This document shows positions 1-7,596 of a stretch of 64,000 bases of DNA, piece after piece (within the stretch, counting starts at the first letter, position 1; each line of letters begins with the position of its first letter). Both the position numbers and the translations under genes were made by a program. The notes beneath the pieces were generated by a model. The model was not told the origin of the DNA, made no database searches, and was given only the letters and a program-made list of their open reading frames with translations. This DNA comes from Alteromonas lipotrueae (GTDB lineage Bacteria; Pseudomonadota; Gammaproteobacteria; Enterobacterales; Alteromonadaceae): assembly GCF_019249215.1 (NCBI RefSeq), contig NZ_JAESDI010000010.1:62001-126000 (forward strand), given 5' to 3'.

Positions 1-114
1 GCTTAGAACGAAACCGATGAAACGTGCCTACTAAGGTCGTAGAGTGACTTTATACCTAAGCACGTCATGTGAACTGTTACATGTAATGTTAACGCAAGCT
101 ATCAGCAATCTTTA
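1..114. other. Left-edge non-coding stretch
   Basis: No gene is recognised in the bases before the nadC stop codon. A short palindrome, TTACATGTAA, lies near position 78, but nothing supports a function for it. The stretch may be the end of an intergenic region or of a gene that begins outside the window. Confidence 0.4.
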
Positions 115-969
115 TTACGTTAAATTCACTCTTAGCGACAAATCAATTGCCTTCACATTCTTGGTTAAGGCACCTGATGATATATAGTCTACACCCAGTG
201 TTGCTAGCGACGATAACCGTTCATCGGTAATGTTACCTGACACTTCCAGTTTACATTGCCCTTGGGTTAGCGCTACTGCCTTTTGGATCTGTTCGTTGGT
301 AAAGTTATCCAACATAACAATGTCAGCCTCTGCAAGAAGTGCTTGTTGCAATTCATCTAAGCTTTCTACTTCTACTTCAACAGGCTTACCAGGTTTCATT
401 TCTTTAGCACGGCTGATTGCTTTCGCTATAGAGCCGCAGGAAAAAATGTGGTTTTCTTTAATTAAAAACGCATCAAACAAACCAATACGATGATTTTGTC
501 CGCCGCCACAATGCACAGCGTACTTCTGTGCCATACGAAGACCTGGCAAGGTTTTGCGAGTATCAAGAATTTTGGTGTTGCTTCCTGCTAGCAACTTAGC
601 GTAGCTTGCCGTCACTGTTGCCGTCGCTGAAAGGGTTTGCAGAAAATTAAGCGCTACACGCTCGGCAGTAAGAATGGCACGAGCCGACCCTGTTAAGGTA
701 AGCAGGGTAGTGTTTGCCTCAACCATATCGCCATCGTTTACATTCCATACTAATTCTAGGTGCTCATCAACTAACGCAAACGCTTGCTCAACCCAAGTGA
801 CCCCGCAAATTACACAATGCTCACGGGTAATAATAGTGGCAGTCGCGTTTTCGCTTTCATCTATTAAGTTCGCAGTAATGTCGTTATGCGCGTTTAGCTC
901 GCCACCTAAATCTTCAATAAGTGCGAGAGAAACTTGTTCGCGGATGGCGTTAATGTCGGGTGAAATCAT
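115..969 (-). CDS. nadC: Nicotinate-nucleotide pyrophosphorylase (quinolinate phosphoribosyltransferase)
   Basis: Cytoplasmic enzyme of de novo NAD synthesis. It condenses quinolinate with PRPP to nicotinate mononucleotide, releasing CO2 and pyrophosphate. The 284 residues match the family length. Visible family motifs include DTRKT near residues 136-140, GGGQNHR at 155-161, the substrate-binding lysine in LIKENH at 169-174, EVEVES near 198-203 and MLDNF near 219-223. The gene is followed upstream, on the same strand and 18 bp away, by a retropepsin-like protein gene, so the two may be co-transcribed. The divergent neighbour is ampD, the usual gammaproteobacterial arrangement. The ATG at 969 gives a normal N-terminus. 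Confidence 0.96.
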   Translation of the reverse strand: MISPDINAIREQVSLALIEDLGGELNAHNDITANLIDESENATATIITREHCVICGVTWVEQAFALVDEHLELVWNVNDGDMVEANTTLLTLTGSARAILTAERVALNFLQTLSATATVTASYAKLLAGSNTKILDTRKTLPGLRMAQKYAVHCGGGQNHRIGLFDAFLIKENHIFSCGSIAKAISRAKEMKPGKPVEVEVESLDELQQALLAEADIVMLDNFTNEQIQKAVALTQGQCKLEVSGNITDERLSSLATLGVDYISSGALTKNVKAIDLSLRVNLT

Positions 970-987
970 GAGGTTCGCTGTTTAGAG

Positions 988-1518
988 TTATAGGGTACGC
1001 AATATTAACCAATCTCCGCGCTGAGTAAACTCTAATTGCCGTAAAACACTCATTCCTAGCAAGATATGCTCACTTTGCATACCGGGGTTTAGGTTTGCGC
1101 TAACATTGTTTAACACAATGTCACCAATTCGAAGGGTATCAATACGTGATTCAGCAACGGTAACCGTTCCATTCGCCGTATTGGCTAAGCCTTTTCGTCC
1201 AGCTTGTAGTTGAAGTCGCTGGGCTAAATGCGCAGGAATAGACACATCGGTAGCGCCTGTATCCACCAGAAACACCACTTCTTCGCCATTAATAAAGCCA
1301 GAAGTCACATAATGCCCTGCACGGTTTTGTTTCAAGCGCACTTCGGTTTGTGACCCAATACGCTGTGATTGGGGTTCGCTATTAGGGTTAACTTGCTTAT
1401 CGAGCAAGCCAGAAAAGACATAGACCAGCAGGCCAAACCCACAAATCCACGCCAGCACTACCATATACTTTGCCGCAGAATTCTCACCTACAGAATCATC
1501 TTCACTCATATAAAACAT
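988..1518 (-). CDS. Membrane-anchored retropepsin-like aspartic protease (TIGR02281-type)
   Basis: A 176-residue protein with one hydrophobic segment at about residues 19-38, followed by a periplasmic single-domain aspartic protease fold. The catalytic motif FLVDTGATDVS is at about residues 83-93 and a second family motif, LLGMSVLRQLEF, lies near the C-terminus. One DTGA motif per chain implies a retroviral-type dimer, as known for this family; the physiological substrate is unknown. It sits immediately upstream of nadC on the same strand. A second ATG at 1509 is possible. The ATG at 1518 has a purine-rich stretch (GAAGTGAG) just before it and is kept. Confidence 0.82.
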   Translation of the reverse strand: MFYMSEDDSVGENSAAKYMVVLAWICGFGLLVYVFSGLLDKQVNPNSEPQSQRIGSQTEVRLKQNRAGHYVTSGFINGEEVVFLVDTGATDVSIPAHLAQRLQLQAGRKGLANTANGTVTVAESRIDTLRIGDIVLNNVSANLNPGMQSEHILLGMSVLRQLEFTQRGDWLILRTL

Positions 1519-1605
1519 CTCACTTCTTTTTATACGTTCTATTTATACCGCCTTTCTACGTATATATAAATGTATCGGCCTAACTAAAGGAGTTCGTACC
1601 CAGTG

Positions 1606-1975
1606 AAACTTTATGCAGTAAGGGGTAGCACTTTTTTCTTTTTCAAGAAACGCTAGCGATTATTAAGTGTAAGGTGAGTTTGAGAGTAAAGCCGTCTGGG
1701 CAATTTATCTTGAAACATTATTAACGCTCAACTCTAGTGGCCACTCGTCAAAGCAGTAAGGCAGCATCCATTTAAAACCTTATGCAGCAAGGAGCTGCAT
1801 TCTTCTCTTTTTTCAATATGTAACTTGCCTATTTAAGTGCAAGGTGAATTTGAGAGTAAAGCCATCTGCGCAATTTTTCTTGAAACATTATTAACGTTCA
1901 AATCAAGTGGTCATTCGTCAAAGCAGTAAGGCAGCATCCATTTAAAACCTTATGCAGCAGGGAGCTGCATAGAGC
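1606..1975. repeat. Imperfect tandem repeat, 170-bp period, about 2.2 copies
   Basis: Unit 1 is about 1606-1775, unit 2 about 1776-1945, and a partial third unit runs to about 1975. Aligned landmarks keep exactly 170 bp spacing: TTAAGTG(T/C)AAGGTGA at 1663 and 1833, and GGAGCTGCAT ending at 1800 and 1970. Units 1 and 2 differ by scattered substitutions, so the duplication is not very recent or has drifted. No open frame runs through the units. The end of each unit, GCAGTAAGGCAGCATCCATT, is also used as the left arm of the adjacent hairpin. Confidence 0.85.
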
Positions 1976-2024
1976 CCCCATGGATGGGTTTACGGCGTGT
2001 TTTAAATGGATGCTGACTTACTGC
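1923..2024. repeat. Long inverted repeat with ATGGATG-loop core (dispersed hairpin element, copy 1)
   Basis: The arms at 1923-1948 and 1999-2024 are complementary at 25 of 26 positions. Between them lie a small hairpin (ATGCAG...CTGCAT) and the 31-bp core at 1972-2002, which contains CCCATGGATGGG. The core matches 59347-59377 at 28 of 31 positions, while the outer arms of the two copies are unrelated. This constant-core, variable-arm structure suggests a dispersed intergenic element rather than a simple terminator. Confidence 0.8.
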
Positions 2025-2126
2025 TATACCTCTTGAAGCTGAATCCTACGCTTGCGAGCTTGTGCCCTTGGGCAGCTGGTGTCACACTGTTATTAATGAA
2101 AACAAGGTAACGAATTTTGAAAATTT

Positions 2127-2687
2127 ATGGTGTTATACGAGCCCGCGACGCAAATTGATTGCCCCCATTATGATGAACGGCCCGACGAAAATGATGTGAG
2201 CGTGTTGGTCATTCATAATATATCGTTGCCACCGTCACAGTTTGGTACCTCAGGTATCCGTGAATTGTTTACCGGTACGTTAAATCCCGACGAGCACCCG
2301 TTTTATAAAGAAATAGCAGGGATTAGGGTGTCTGCCCATTGCGTTATTTACCGTACCGGCGAGATAGAGCAGTTTGTGCCCTTTAATAAGCGGGCATGGC
2401 ATGCAGGGTTATCGACGTTTCAAGGGCGTTCTCGTTGCAACGACTTCACCATTGGTATCGAATTAGAAGGCACCGACACACTGCCTTATACCGATGCCCA
2501 ATATGAACAACTTACGAAATTGAGTGGGTTTATATTGCAACAGTATCCGCGAATAACGTTAGGACGAATTATAGGCCATAATGATATTTCTCCAGGGCGA
2601 AAGACCGACCCAGGTGTTACGTTCGATTGGCCACGCTACAGACAGTCACTCGATTTAACTAACATCACTAGCAAGACCAGAAGATAA
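2127..2687 (+). CDS. ampD: 1,6-anhydro-N-acetylmuramyl-L-alanine amidase AmpD
   Basis: Cytoplasmic zinc amidase of peptidoglycan recycling. It removes the peptide from anhydro-muropeptides and so controls the signal for AmpC-type beta-lactamase induction. The 186-residue amidase_2 domain shows the zinc ligands His30 (VIHNISLPP), His151 (GHNDISPGRKTDPG) and Asp161, plus the catalytic lysine in GRKTDPG. The length fits AmpD. There is no good ribosome-binding site before the ATG at 2127, but no better in-frame start exists. It is followed 69 bp later by ampE, the classical partner. Confidence 0.95.
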   Translation: MVLYEPATQIDCPHYDERPDENDVSVLVIHNISLPPSQFGTSGIRELFTGTLNPDEHPFYKEIAGIRVSAHCVIYRTGEIEQFVPFNKRAWHAGLSTFQGRSRCNDFTIGIELEGTDTLPYTDAQYEQLTKLSGFILQQYPRITLGRIIGHNDISPGRKTDPGVTFDWPRYRQSLDLTNITSKTRR

Positions 2688-2756
2688 AAAGGTAAGCAAG
2701 CGGTTAAACGCCGGTTAATTACCCACAATTCAGCATTTTTATGGTAGGGAATAAAC

Positions 2757-3626
2757 ATGATACTAATGAGTTTACTGCTGGTATTAAGTCTTGAAAGGCT
2801 CATTACTAAAACACCGGTATGGCACATCGAGCGTTATGCAGCCGCCTATCAAAATTGGCTAAACGAACGCAAATGGCTAGAGGAAGACACGCCATCCGTT
2901 GCCTTTTACCTCTATATGTTGCTGCCTGCGCTTGCTATCGGGTTAATAGAATATTGGCTGTTTGGTGCTTTCCTTACTTTCATTGAACAAAGTGTGGTTT
3001 TGTTTTTATGTATTGGTTGTCCGGTGTTACGCGCCACTTATAAATGCTTTTTGAATGCCGCAGACCGAGGCGATTTACAGGCTTGCAGTATGTACACCGA
3101 CCAATTAGGGCATTGCGGTAGCAAGCGTGCCAGCGACGGAACGGCCATGGCTGAAGGAAAAAGCTTCGGCCAACACCTTACTTGGCTGAACTACCAGCAC
3201 TACGCTGCGGTGATGTTGTGGTTCATTGCATTTGGTGCACCAGGCGCCGTGTTTTACTGTTTAAGCAGAAGTGCCACTGAGCGCTTCTGCGCTTCTCAAC
3301 ACCCGTTGTCCATGGCGGCGGGCAAGTTAATGTTCGCACTTGACTTCATACCAGTACGCGTCACCGCTTTTGGCATGCTCATGATGGGGCACTTTTCACG
3401 TGCACTTCCTGAATGGCTTAAAGACGTTCTTTCTTTGAATATCTCTGCCTATGACTTACTGACACGAGTATCGTCAAAAGCCGAAATGTTAACGGCTGAA
3501 GAATATAAAGCTCAGACAGAAAATGCAGCTGTAGAGCCTAAAGTGCTGGTCAAGTTAGCAAAACGTAATGTTATTTTTCTGCTTGTTATCACGTCTGCGC
3601 TAACCGTTATTGGCACCCTTGCTTAA
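2757..3626 (+). CDS. ampE: AmpE family inner-membrane protein
   Basis: A 289-residue integral membrane protein of the AmpE/CobD-like family, found beside ampD in many Gammaproteobacteria and proposed to act in beta-lactamase regulation or envelope sensing. Hydrophobic segments are visible near residues 2-12, 45-65, 70-85, about 155-175 and 268-288. The internal YTDQLGHCGSKRASDG stretch is a soluble loop. The order ampD-ampE before pdhR matches the enterobacterial and Alteromonadales arrangement. ATG at 2757 follows GGTAGGGAATAAAC, giving an acceptable ribosome-binding site. Confidence 0.9.
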   Translation: MILMSLLLVLSLERLITKTPVWHIERYAAAYQNWLNERKWLEEDTPSVAFYLYMLLPALAIGLIEYWLFGAFLTFIEQSVVLFLCIGCPVLRATYKCFLNAADRGDLQACSMYTDQLGHCGSKRASDGTAMAEGKSFGQHLTWLNYQHYAAVMLWFIAFGAPGAVFYCLSRSATERFCASQHPLSMAAGKLMFALDFIPVRVTAFGMLMMGHFSRALPEWLKDVLSLNISAYDLLTRVSSKAEMLTAEEYKAQTENAAVEPKVLVKLAKRNVIFLLVITSALTVIGTLA

Positions 3627-3659
3627 CTATTTCAGTTAACAAACGTATTACCATTCTAT

Positions 3660-3692
3660 CCTGGTCTATAAATTTTTCATTTATAGATCAGG
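3660..3692 (+). terminator. Hairpin after ampE, possible terminator
   Basis: The 14-bp arms at 3660-3673 and 3679-3692 pair except for one G-U-type position around a TTTTC loop. The hairpin is AT-rich and only weakly followed by T residues (GGCATTT), so termination would be inefficient. It lies between ampE and the pdhR promoter region. Confidence 0.5.
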
Positions 3693-3861
3693 CATTTCAC
3701 GTCTTATATGCTGGTTGCTTCACCTCATCAGACCAGTGCGAGTTTGCTAAATTTTTGCAACAAATTCAACAATAAAGCTTAACAACAAGCAACTCCTTGC
3801 AAGTTTGCTATGCTTGAGAGTATTTACCTCACTTTCGATCTATCTTAAACTATATAGGTAA

Positions 3862-3877
3862 AATGGTATTACCAATT
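3862..3877. promoter_or_regulatory. PdhR operator upstream of pdhR
   Basis: AATGGTATTACCAATT is a near-perfect palindrome matching the known PdhR consensus ATTGGT-N3-ACCAAT. It sits 69 bp before the pdhR start, which indicates pyruvate-responsive autoregulation of pdhR and, by read-through, of aceEF-lpd. The rest of 3627-3945 holds only the ampE hairpin and presumed promoter. Confidence 0.85.
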
Positions 3878-3945
3878 GTGGCTGTAGACCTTACTTGTTT
3901 ACAAAATAGTCGCATACTCAAGTAGATGAAGGAAGACAGTCACGC

Positions 3946-4692
3946 ATGCGTCAGCAGCGAAAAAAACTTGCCGATGTTATCACCGAGCAGCTTGAATCCA
4001 TGATTTTGGATGGGAGCTTATTGGCAGGTCAGAAATTGCCACCAGAGCGTGAACTTGCGATTCAGTTTGAGGTATCGCGGCCTTCCTTACGAGAAGCCAT
4101 AGGTAATCTTCAAGCGCGTGGATTGGTTGAGCGCAAGCAGGGGGGCGGCACGTTTGTAAACCGCAACCTTAACTCAGCCATGAAAGACCCACTGATGGCA
4201 CTTGTCAGTAAACGGCCTGAGACTCAGTTCGATTTACTCGAGTTCCGTCATGCCCTAGAAGGAATGGCAGCATATTACGCAGCGCTTCGTGGGCAACCCG
4301 AAGATTATGAAGCGCTGAAAAATGCGCTTAATGAACTACCCACGCCAGCACCCGAAGAAAGTAAGCGGGACCAAGCTGAAGCGCTGGGGAAGTTCTACAT
4401 CATTATGGCAAGAGCATCGCATAACATGGTGCTTTTACATGTGATGAGCACCATGCAGAGTATGCTGGTGGAAAACATTGAACGTAACTTTGATATGTTA
4501 GCGACTCACCCCGATGCAGTGGCCGATATTGCTCGTCAAAGACGAGAAATTGTTGAAGCTATCGCCGCTCGGGATCCAGAAGCGGCACGTCAGGCGTGTA
4601 ATACGCACCTAGCGTTCATTGAAAAGACATTATTAACCATTAATCAGCGTGACACTCGTGTACAGCGCGCGTTACGTCGATTAGAAATTTAA
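3946..4692 (+). CDS. pdhR: Pyruvate dehydrogenase complex repressor PdhR (GntR/FadR family)
   Basis: Transcriptional repressor of the pyruvate dehydrogenase operon, released from DNA by pyruvate. The 248 residues comprise an N-terminal winged helix-turn-helix at about 8-72 (KLPPERELAIQFEVSRPSLREAIGNLQARGLVERKQGGGTFV) and an FCD effector domain at about 95-230. It lies directly upstream of aceE in the same orientation, as in E. coli, and has a matching operator in its own promoter region. ATG at 3946 is preceded by GAAGGAAG. Confidence 0.95.
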   Translation: MRQQRKKLADVITEQLESMILDGSLLAGQKLPPERELAIQFEVSRPSLREAIGNLQARGLVERKQGGGTFVNRNLNSAMKDPLMALVSKRPETQFDLLEFRHALEGMAAYYAALRGQPEDYEALKNALNELPTPAPEESKRDQAEALGKFYIIMARASHNMVLLHVMSTMQSMLVENIERNFDMLATHPDAVADIARQRREIVEAIAARDPEAARQACNTHLAFIEKTLLTINQRDTRVQRALRRLEI

Positions 4693-4827
4693 CATGCCTT
4701 CTTGTATACCCAGATTTATTAGGCGTGATTACATAAGCAGAAGCGTAAAGAGAATTTTAGCGACTGCGATATGCAAAAAGCACAGGTGAGCCATTAAGGT
4801 TCACAGCGAGTACAACGTAATTTGGTC

Positions 4828-4861
4828 ATTCTTCTTTCGATAATTAGGTCGAAGGAAGAAT
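4828..4861 (+). promoter_or_regulatory. Leader hairpin upstream of aceE
   Basis: The 13-bp arms ATTCTTCTTTCGA (4828-4840) and TCGAAGGAAGAAT (4849-4861) pair at 12 of 13 positions around an 8-nt loop. The hairpin ends 33 bp before the aceE ATG and lacks a T-run, so an mRNA leader structure or operator is more likely than a terminator. A TTTGGTCATT sequence overlapping its left edge resembles half of a PdhR site. Confidence 0.5.
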
Positions 4862-4894
4862 TCTCTATATATAAAGCAAAAATAGGATGGCACC

Positions 4895-7570
4895 ATGACT
4901 GATATGATGCACCAAGATGTGGATCCTCAAGAAACTAAAGAGTGGATTGATGCTCTTGAATCTGTTTTGGAAGAGGAAGGTGTAGAACGCGCCCATTATC
5001 TACTCGAGAAACTTATTGATAAGGCTCGTCGTAGCGGAGCGCACTTACCGTACGACGCCACCACAGCGTACATCAATACAATTCCTTCAGCGCAAGAGCC
5101 AAAAATGCCTGGCGACCTAACGATTGAAGCACGCATTCGTGCCGCCATTCGTTGGAATGCATTGATGATTGTATTACGTGCTTCTAAGAAAGACTTAGAG
5201 CTTGGTGGTCACATTGGTAGTTTTGCGTCATCTGCCATGCTATATGATGTTGGTTTTAACCACTTCTTTAAAGCGCCGACAGAAAACGCTGGTGGCGACT
5301 TTATCTTTGCACAAGGTCATATCTCTCCAGGAATTTATGCCCGTTCTTTCATTGAAGGTAACCTTTCTGAAGAACAGCTAAATAACTTCCGTCAAGAATG
5401 CGCTGGTGAAGGTCTATCTTCATACCCGCACCCTCATTTGATGAAAGATTACTGGCAGTTCCCAACAGTATCGATGGGCTTAGGTCCACTTCAAGCCATT
5501 TATACTGCACGTTTCCTTAAGTACCTCACTAACCGTGGTATTAAAGACTGTTCTGAACAGCGCGTATACTGCTACATGGGAGACGGCGAGTGTGATGAGC
5601 CAGAATCATTGGGTGCTATTGGTCTTGCTTCACGTGAAGGCCTAGATAACCTAACTTTCGTTATCAACTGTAACCTACAGCGCCTAGACGGCCCAGTTCG
5701 TGGTAACGGCAAAATTATCCAAGAACTTGAAGGCACATTCCGCGGCGCAGGCTGGGAAGTGGTTAAAGTTATTTGGGGCAGTTACTGGGATGAGCTTCTT
5801 GCCCGTGATAAATCAGGCAAACTTATTCAGTTAATGGGCGAAACCGTAGACGGTGAGTACCAGAACTGTAAAGCGAAGGGTGGTAAATACACTCGCGAAA
5901 ACTTCTTCAACAAGTACCCAGAAACGGCTGCACTTGTCGCGAATATGTCTGATGATGACATCTGGCGCTTGAACCGTGGTGGACACGATCCAGTAAAAGT
6001 CTTTGCGGCTTATCAAAAAGCGAAAGAAACCAAAGGTCGTCCAACGGTGATTCTTGCTAAAACCGTTAAAGGCTTTGGGTTAGGTGCTTCAGGTGAAGCC
6101 TTGAACATTGCGCATAACGTGAAGAAGATGGACGTAGATTCACTTAAAGTATTCCGCGATCGTTTCAACATTCCAATCGCTGATGAGAAGATTGAAGAAC
6201 TTCCTTACTTCAAGTTCCCTGAAGACAGTGAAGAAATGAAGTACTTGCGCGAGCGTCGTGAGTCTTTAGGCGGTTACTTACCTTCTCGTAGAGAACAAGC
6301 TGACGAGCAACTTGAAGTACCTGAGCTAAAAGCATTTGATGCAATTTTAAAAGGCTCTGGCGATCGTTCAGTTTCGTCTACTATGACTTTCGTGCGAGTA
6401 CTTAACGCATTATTGAAAGACAAGAAGATTGGTAAGCGTATTGTGCCAATTATTCCTGATGAAGCACGTACATTCGGTATGGAAGGGCTGTTCCGCCAAG
6501 TGGGCATTTATGCTAACGAAGGCCAAAAGTACGTTCCACAAGATGCTGACCAAGTGGCTTACTATCGTGAAGATAAAAAAGGCCAGGTATTGCAGGAAGG
6601 TATTAACGAATTAGGTGCAATGGCATCGTGGGTAGCGGCAGGTACGTCTTACTCAACCTGTAACGCCACTACTATTCCGTTCTACATTTACTACTCAATG
6701 TTTGGTTTCCAACGTGTTGGCGACTTGGCGTGGGCAGCTGGCGATAGCCAAGCAAGAGGTTTCTTGTTAGGTGCTACCGCAGGTAGAACCACATTGAACG
6801 GTGAAGGTCTACAGCACCAAGATGGACATTCACATGTTCAAGCGAACCTTATCCCGAACTGTGTAACTTACGATCCAACTTACGGATACGAAGTGGCTGT
6901 TATTGTACAAGACGGTTTACGCCGTATGTATGGCAACAACGAAAACGTATTCTATTACCTAACATTGATGAACGAGAACTACCAACACCCAGCTATGCCT
7001 GAAGGTGATGACGTCGCTGATCAAATCATTAAAGGTATTTATAAGCTTGAACGAGTTGAAAACAAGAAGACCAAGACCAATGTACAGTTAATGGGCTCGG
7101 GTACTATCTTGAATGAAGTACGCAAAGCGGCACAAATTCTTTGTGACGATTACAACGTTTCTTCAGACGTTTACTCGGTAACCTCGTTCAACGAATTGGC
7201 TCGTGAAGGTCAAGAAGTGGCGCGCTGGAACATGTTGAATCCAGAATCAGATCAGAAAACAGCTTACATTGGTCAAGTTATTACGAAAGATGCAGGTCCT
7301 GCTATTTCTGCAACTGATTACGTTAAGAACTACTCTGATCAGGTTCGCGCATTTATCGATACAGATTATCGCTGCCTAGGTACTGATGGTTTTGGTAGAA
7401 GTGACAGCCGTGAAAACTTGCGTACTCACTTTGAAGTGAACGCTGCATACATTGTAGTGGCTTCATTGTACGAGTTAGCGCAGCGCGGTGATTTCGATAA
7501 GAAAGATGTTGCTGAAGCGATAAAACGTTTTGATATTAACGTTGAAAAACTAAACCCACTTTACGCGTAG
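4895..7570 (+). CDS. aceE: Pyruvate dehydrogenase E1 component, homodimeric type
   Basis: Thiamine-diphosphate enzyme that decarboxylates pyruvate and reductively acetylates the lipoyl groups of E2. Its 891 residues match the homodimeric AceE type (about 887 in E. coli). The TPP-binding motif GDGECDEPES is at about residues 230-239 with downstream NCN. HQDGHSHV near residues 645-652 and the DALESVLEEEG N-terminal region are also typical. An AGGATGG ribosome-binding site precedes the ATG. The stop is 26 bp before aceF, consistent with one operon under PdhR control. Confidence 0.97.
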   Translation: MTDMMHQDVDPQETKEWIDALESVLEEEGVERAHYLLEKLIDKARRSGAHLPYDATTAYINTIPSAQEPKMPGDLTIEARIRAAIRWNALMIVLRASKKDLELGGHIGSFASSAMLYDVGFNHFFKAPTENAGGDFIFAQGHISPGIYARSFIEGNLSEEQLNNFRQECAGEGLSSYPHPHLMKDYWQFPTVSMGLGPLQAIYTARFLKYLTNRGIKDCSEQRVYCYMGDGECDEPESLGAIGLASREGLDNLTFVINCNLQRLDGPVRGNGKIIQELEGTFRGAGWEVVKVIWGSYWDELLARDKSGKLIQLMGETVDGEYQNCKAKGGKYTRENFFNKYPETAALVANMSDDDIWRLNRGGHDPVKVFAAYQKAKETKGRPTVILAKTVKGFGLGASGEALNIAHNVKKMDVDSLKVFRDRFNIPIADEKIEELPYFKFPEDSEEMKYLRERRESLGGYLPSRREQADEQLEVPELKAFDAILKGSGDRSVSSTMTFVRVLNALLKDKKIGKRIVPIIPDEARTFGMEGLFRQVGIYANEGQKYVPQDADQVAYYREDKKGQVLQEGINELGAMASWVAAGTSYSTCNATTIPFYIYYSMFGFQRVGDLAWAAGDSQARGFLLGATAGRTTLNGEGLQHQDGHSHVQANLIPNCVTYDPTYGYEVAVIVQDGLRRMYGNNENVFYYLTLMNENYQHPAMPEGDDVADQIIKGIYKLERVENKKTKTNVQLMGSGTILNEVRKAAQILCDDYNVSSDVYSVTSFNELAREGQEVARWNMLNPESDQKTAYIGQVITKDAGPAISATDYVKNYSDQVRAFIDTDYRCLGTDGFGRSDSRENLRTHFEVNAAYIVVASLYELAQRGDFDKKDVAEAIKRFDINVEKLNPLYA

Positions 7571-7596
7571 TCACAGGCAGATAAGGTATTTTACAT

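Larger units (their letters stand above)
1519..2126. other. Intergenic region with repeats between the protease gene and ampD
   Basis: About 600 bp without a convincing gene, separating two divergent transcription units. It holds an imperfect 170-bp tandem repeat and a long inverted repeat, annotated separately. Promoters for both flanking genes must lie here, but I cannot place -10/-35 boxes with confidence. Confidence 0.7.

Noticed and set aside
2808..2822. AACACCGGTATGG in ampE as a LacI-type operator
   Set aside because: The palindrome is incomplete and lies in coding sequence of an unrelated gene.
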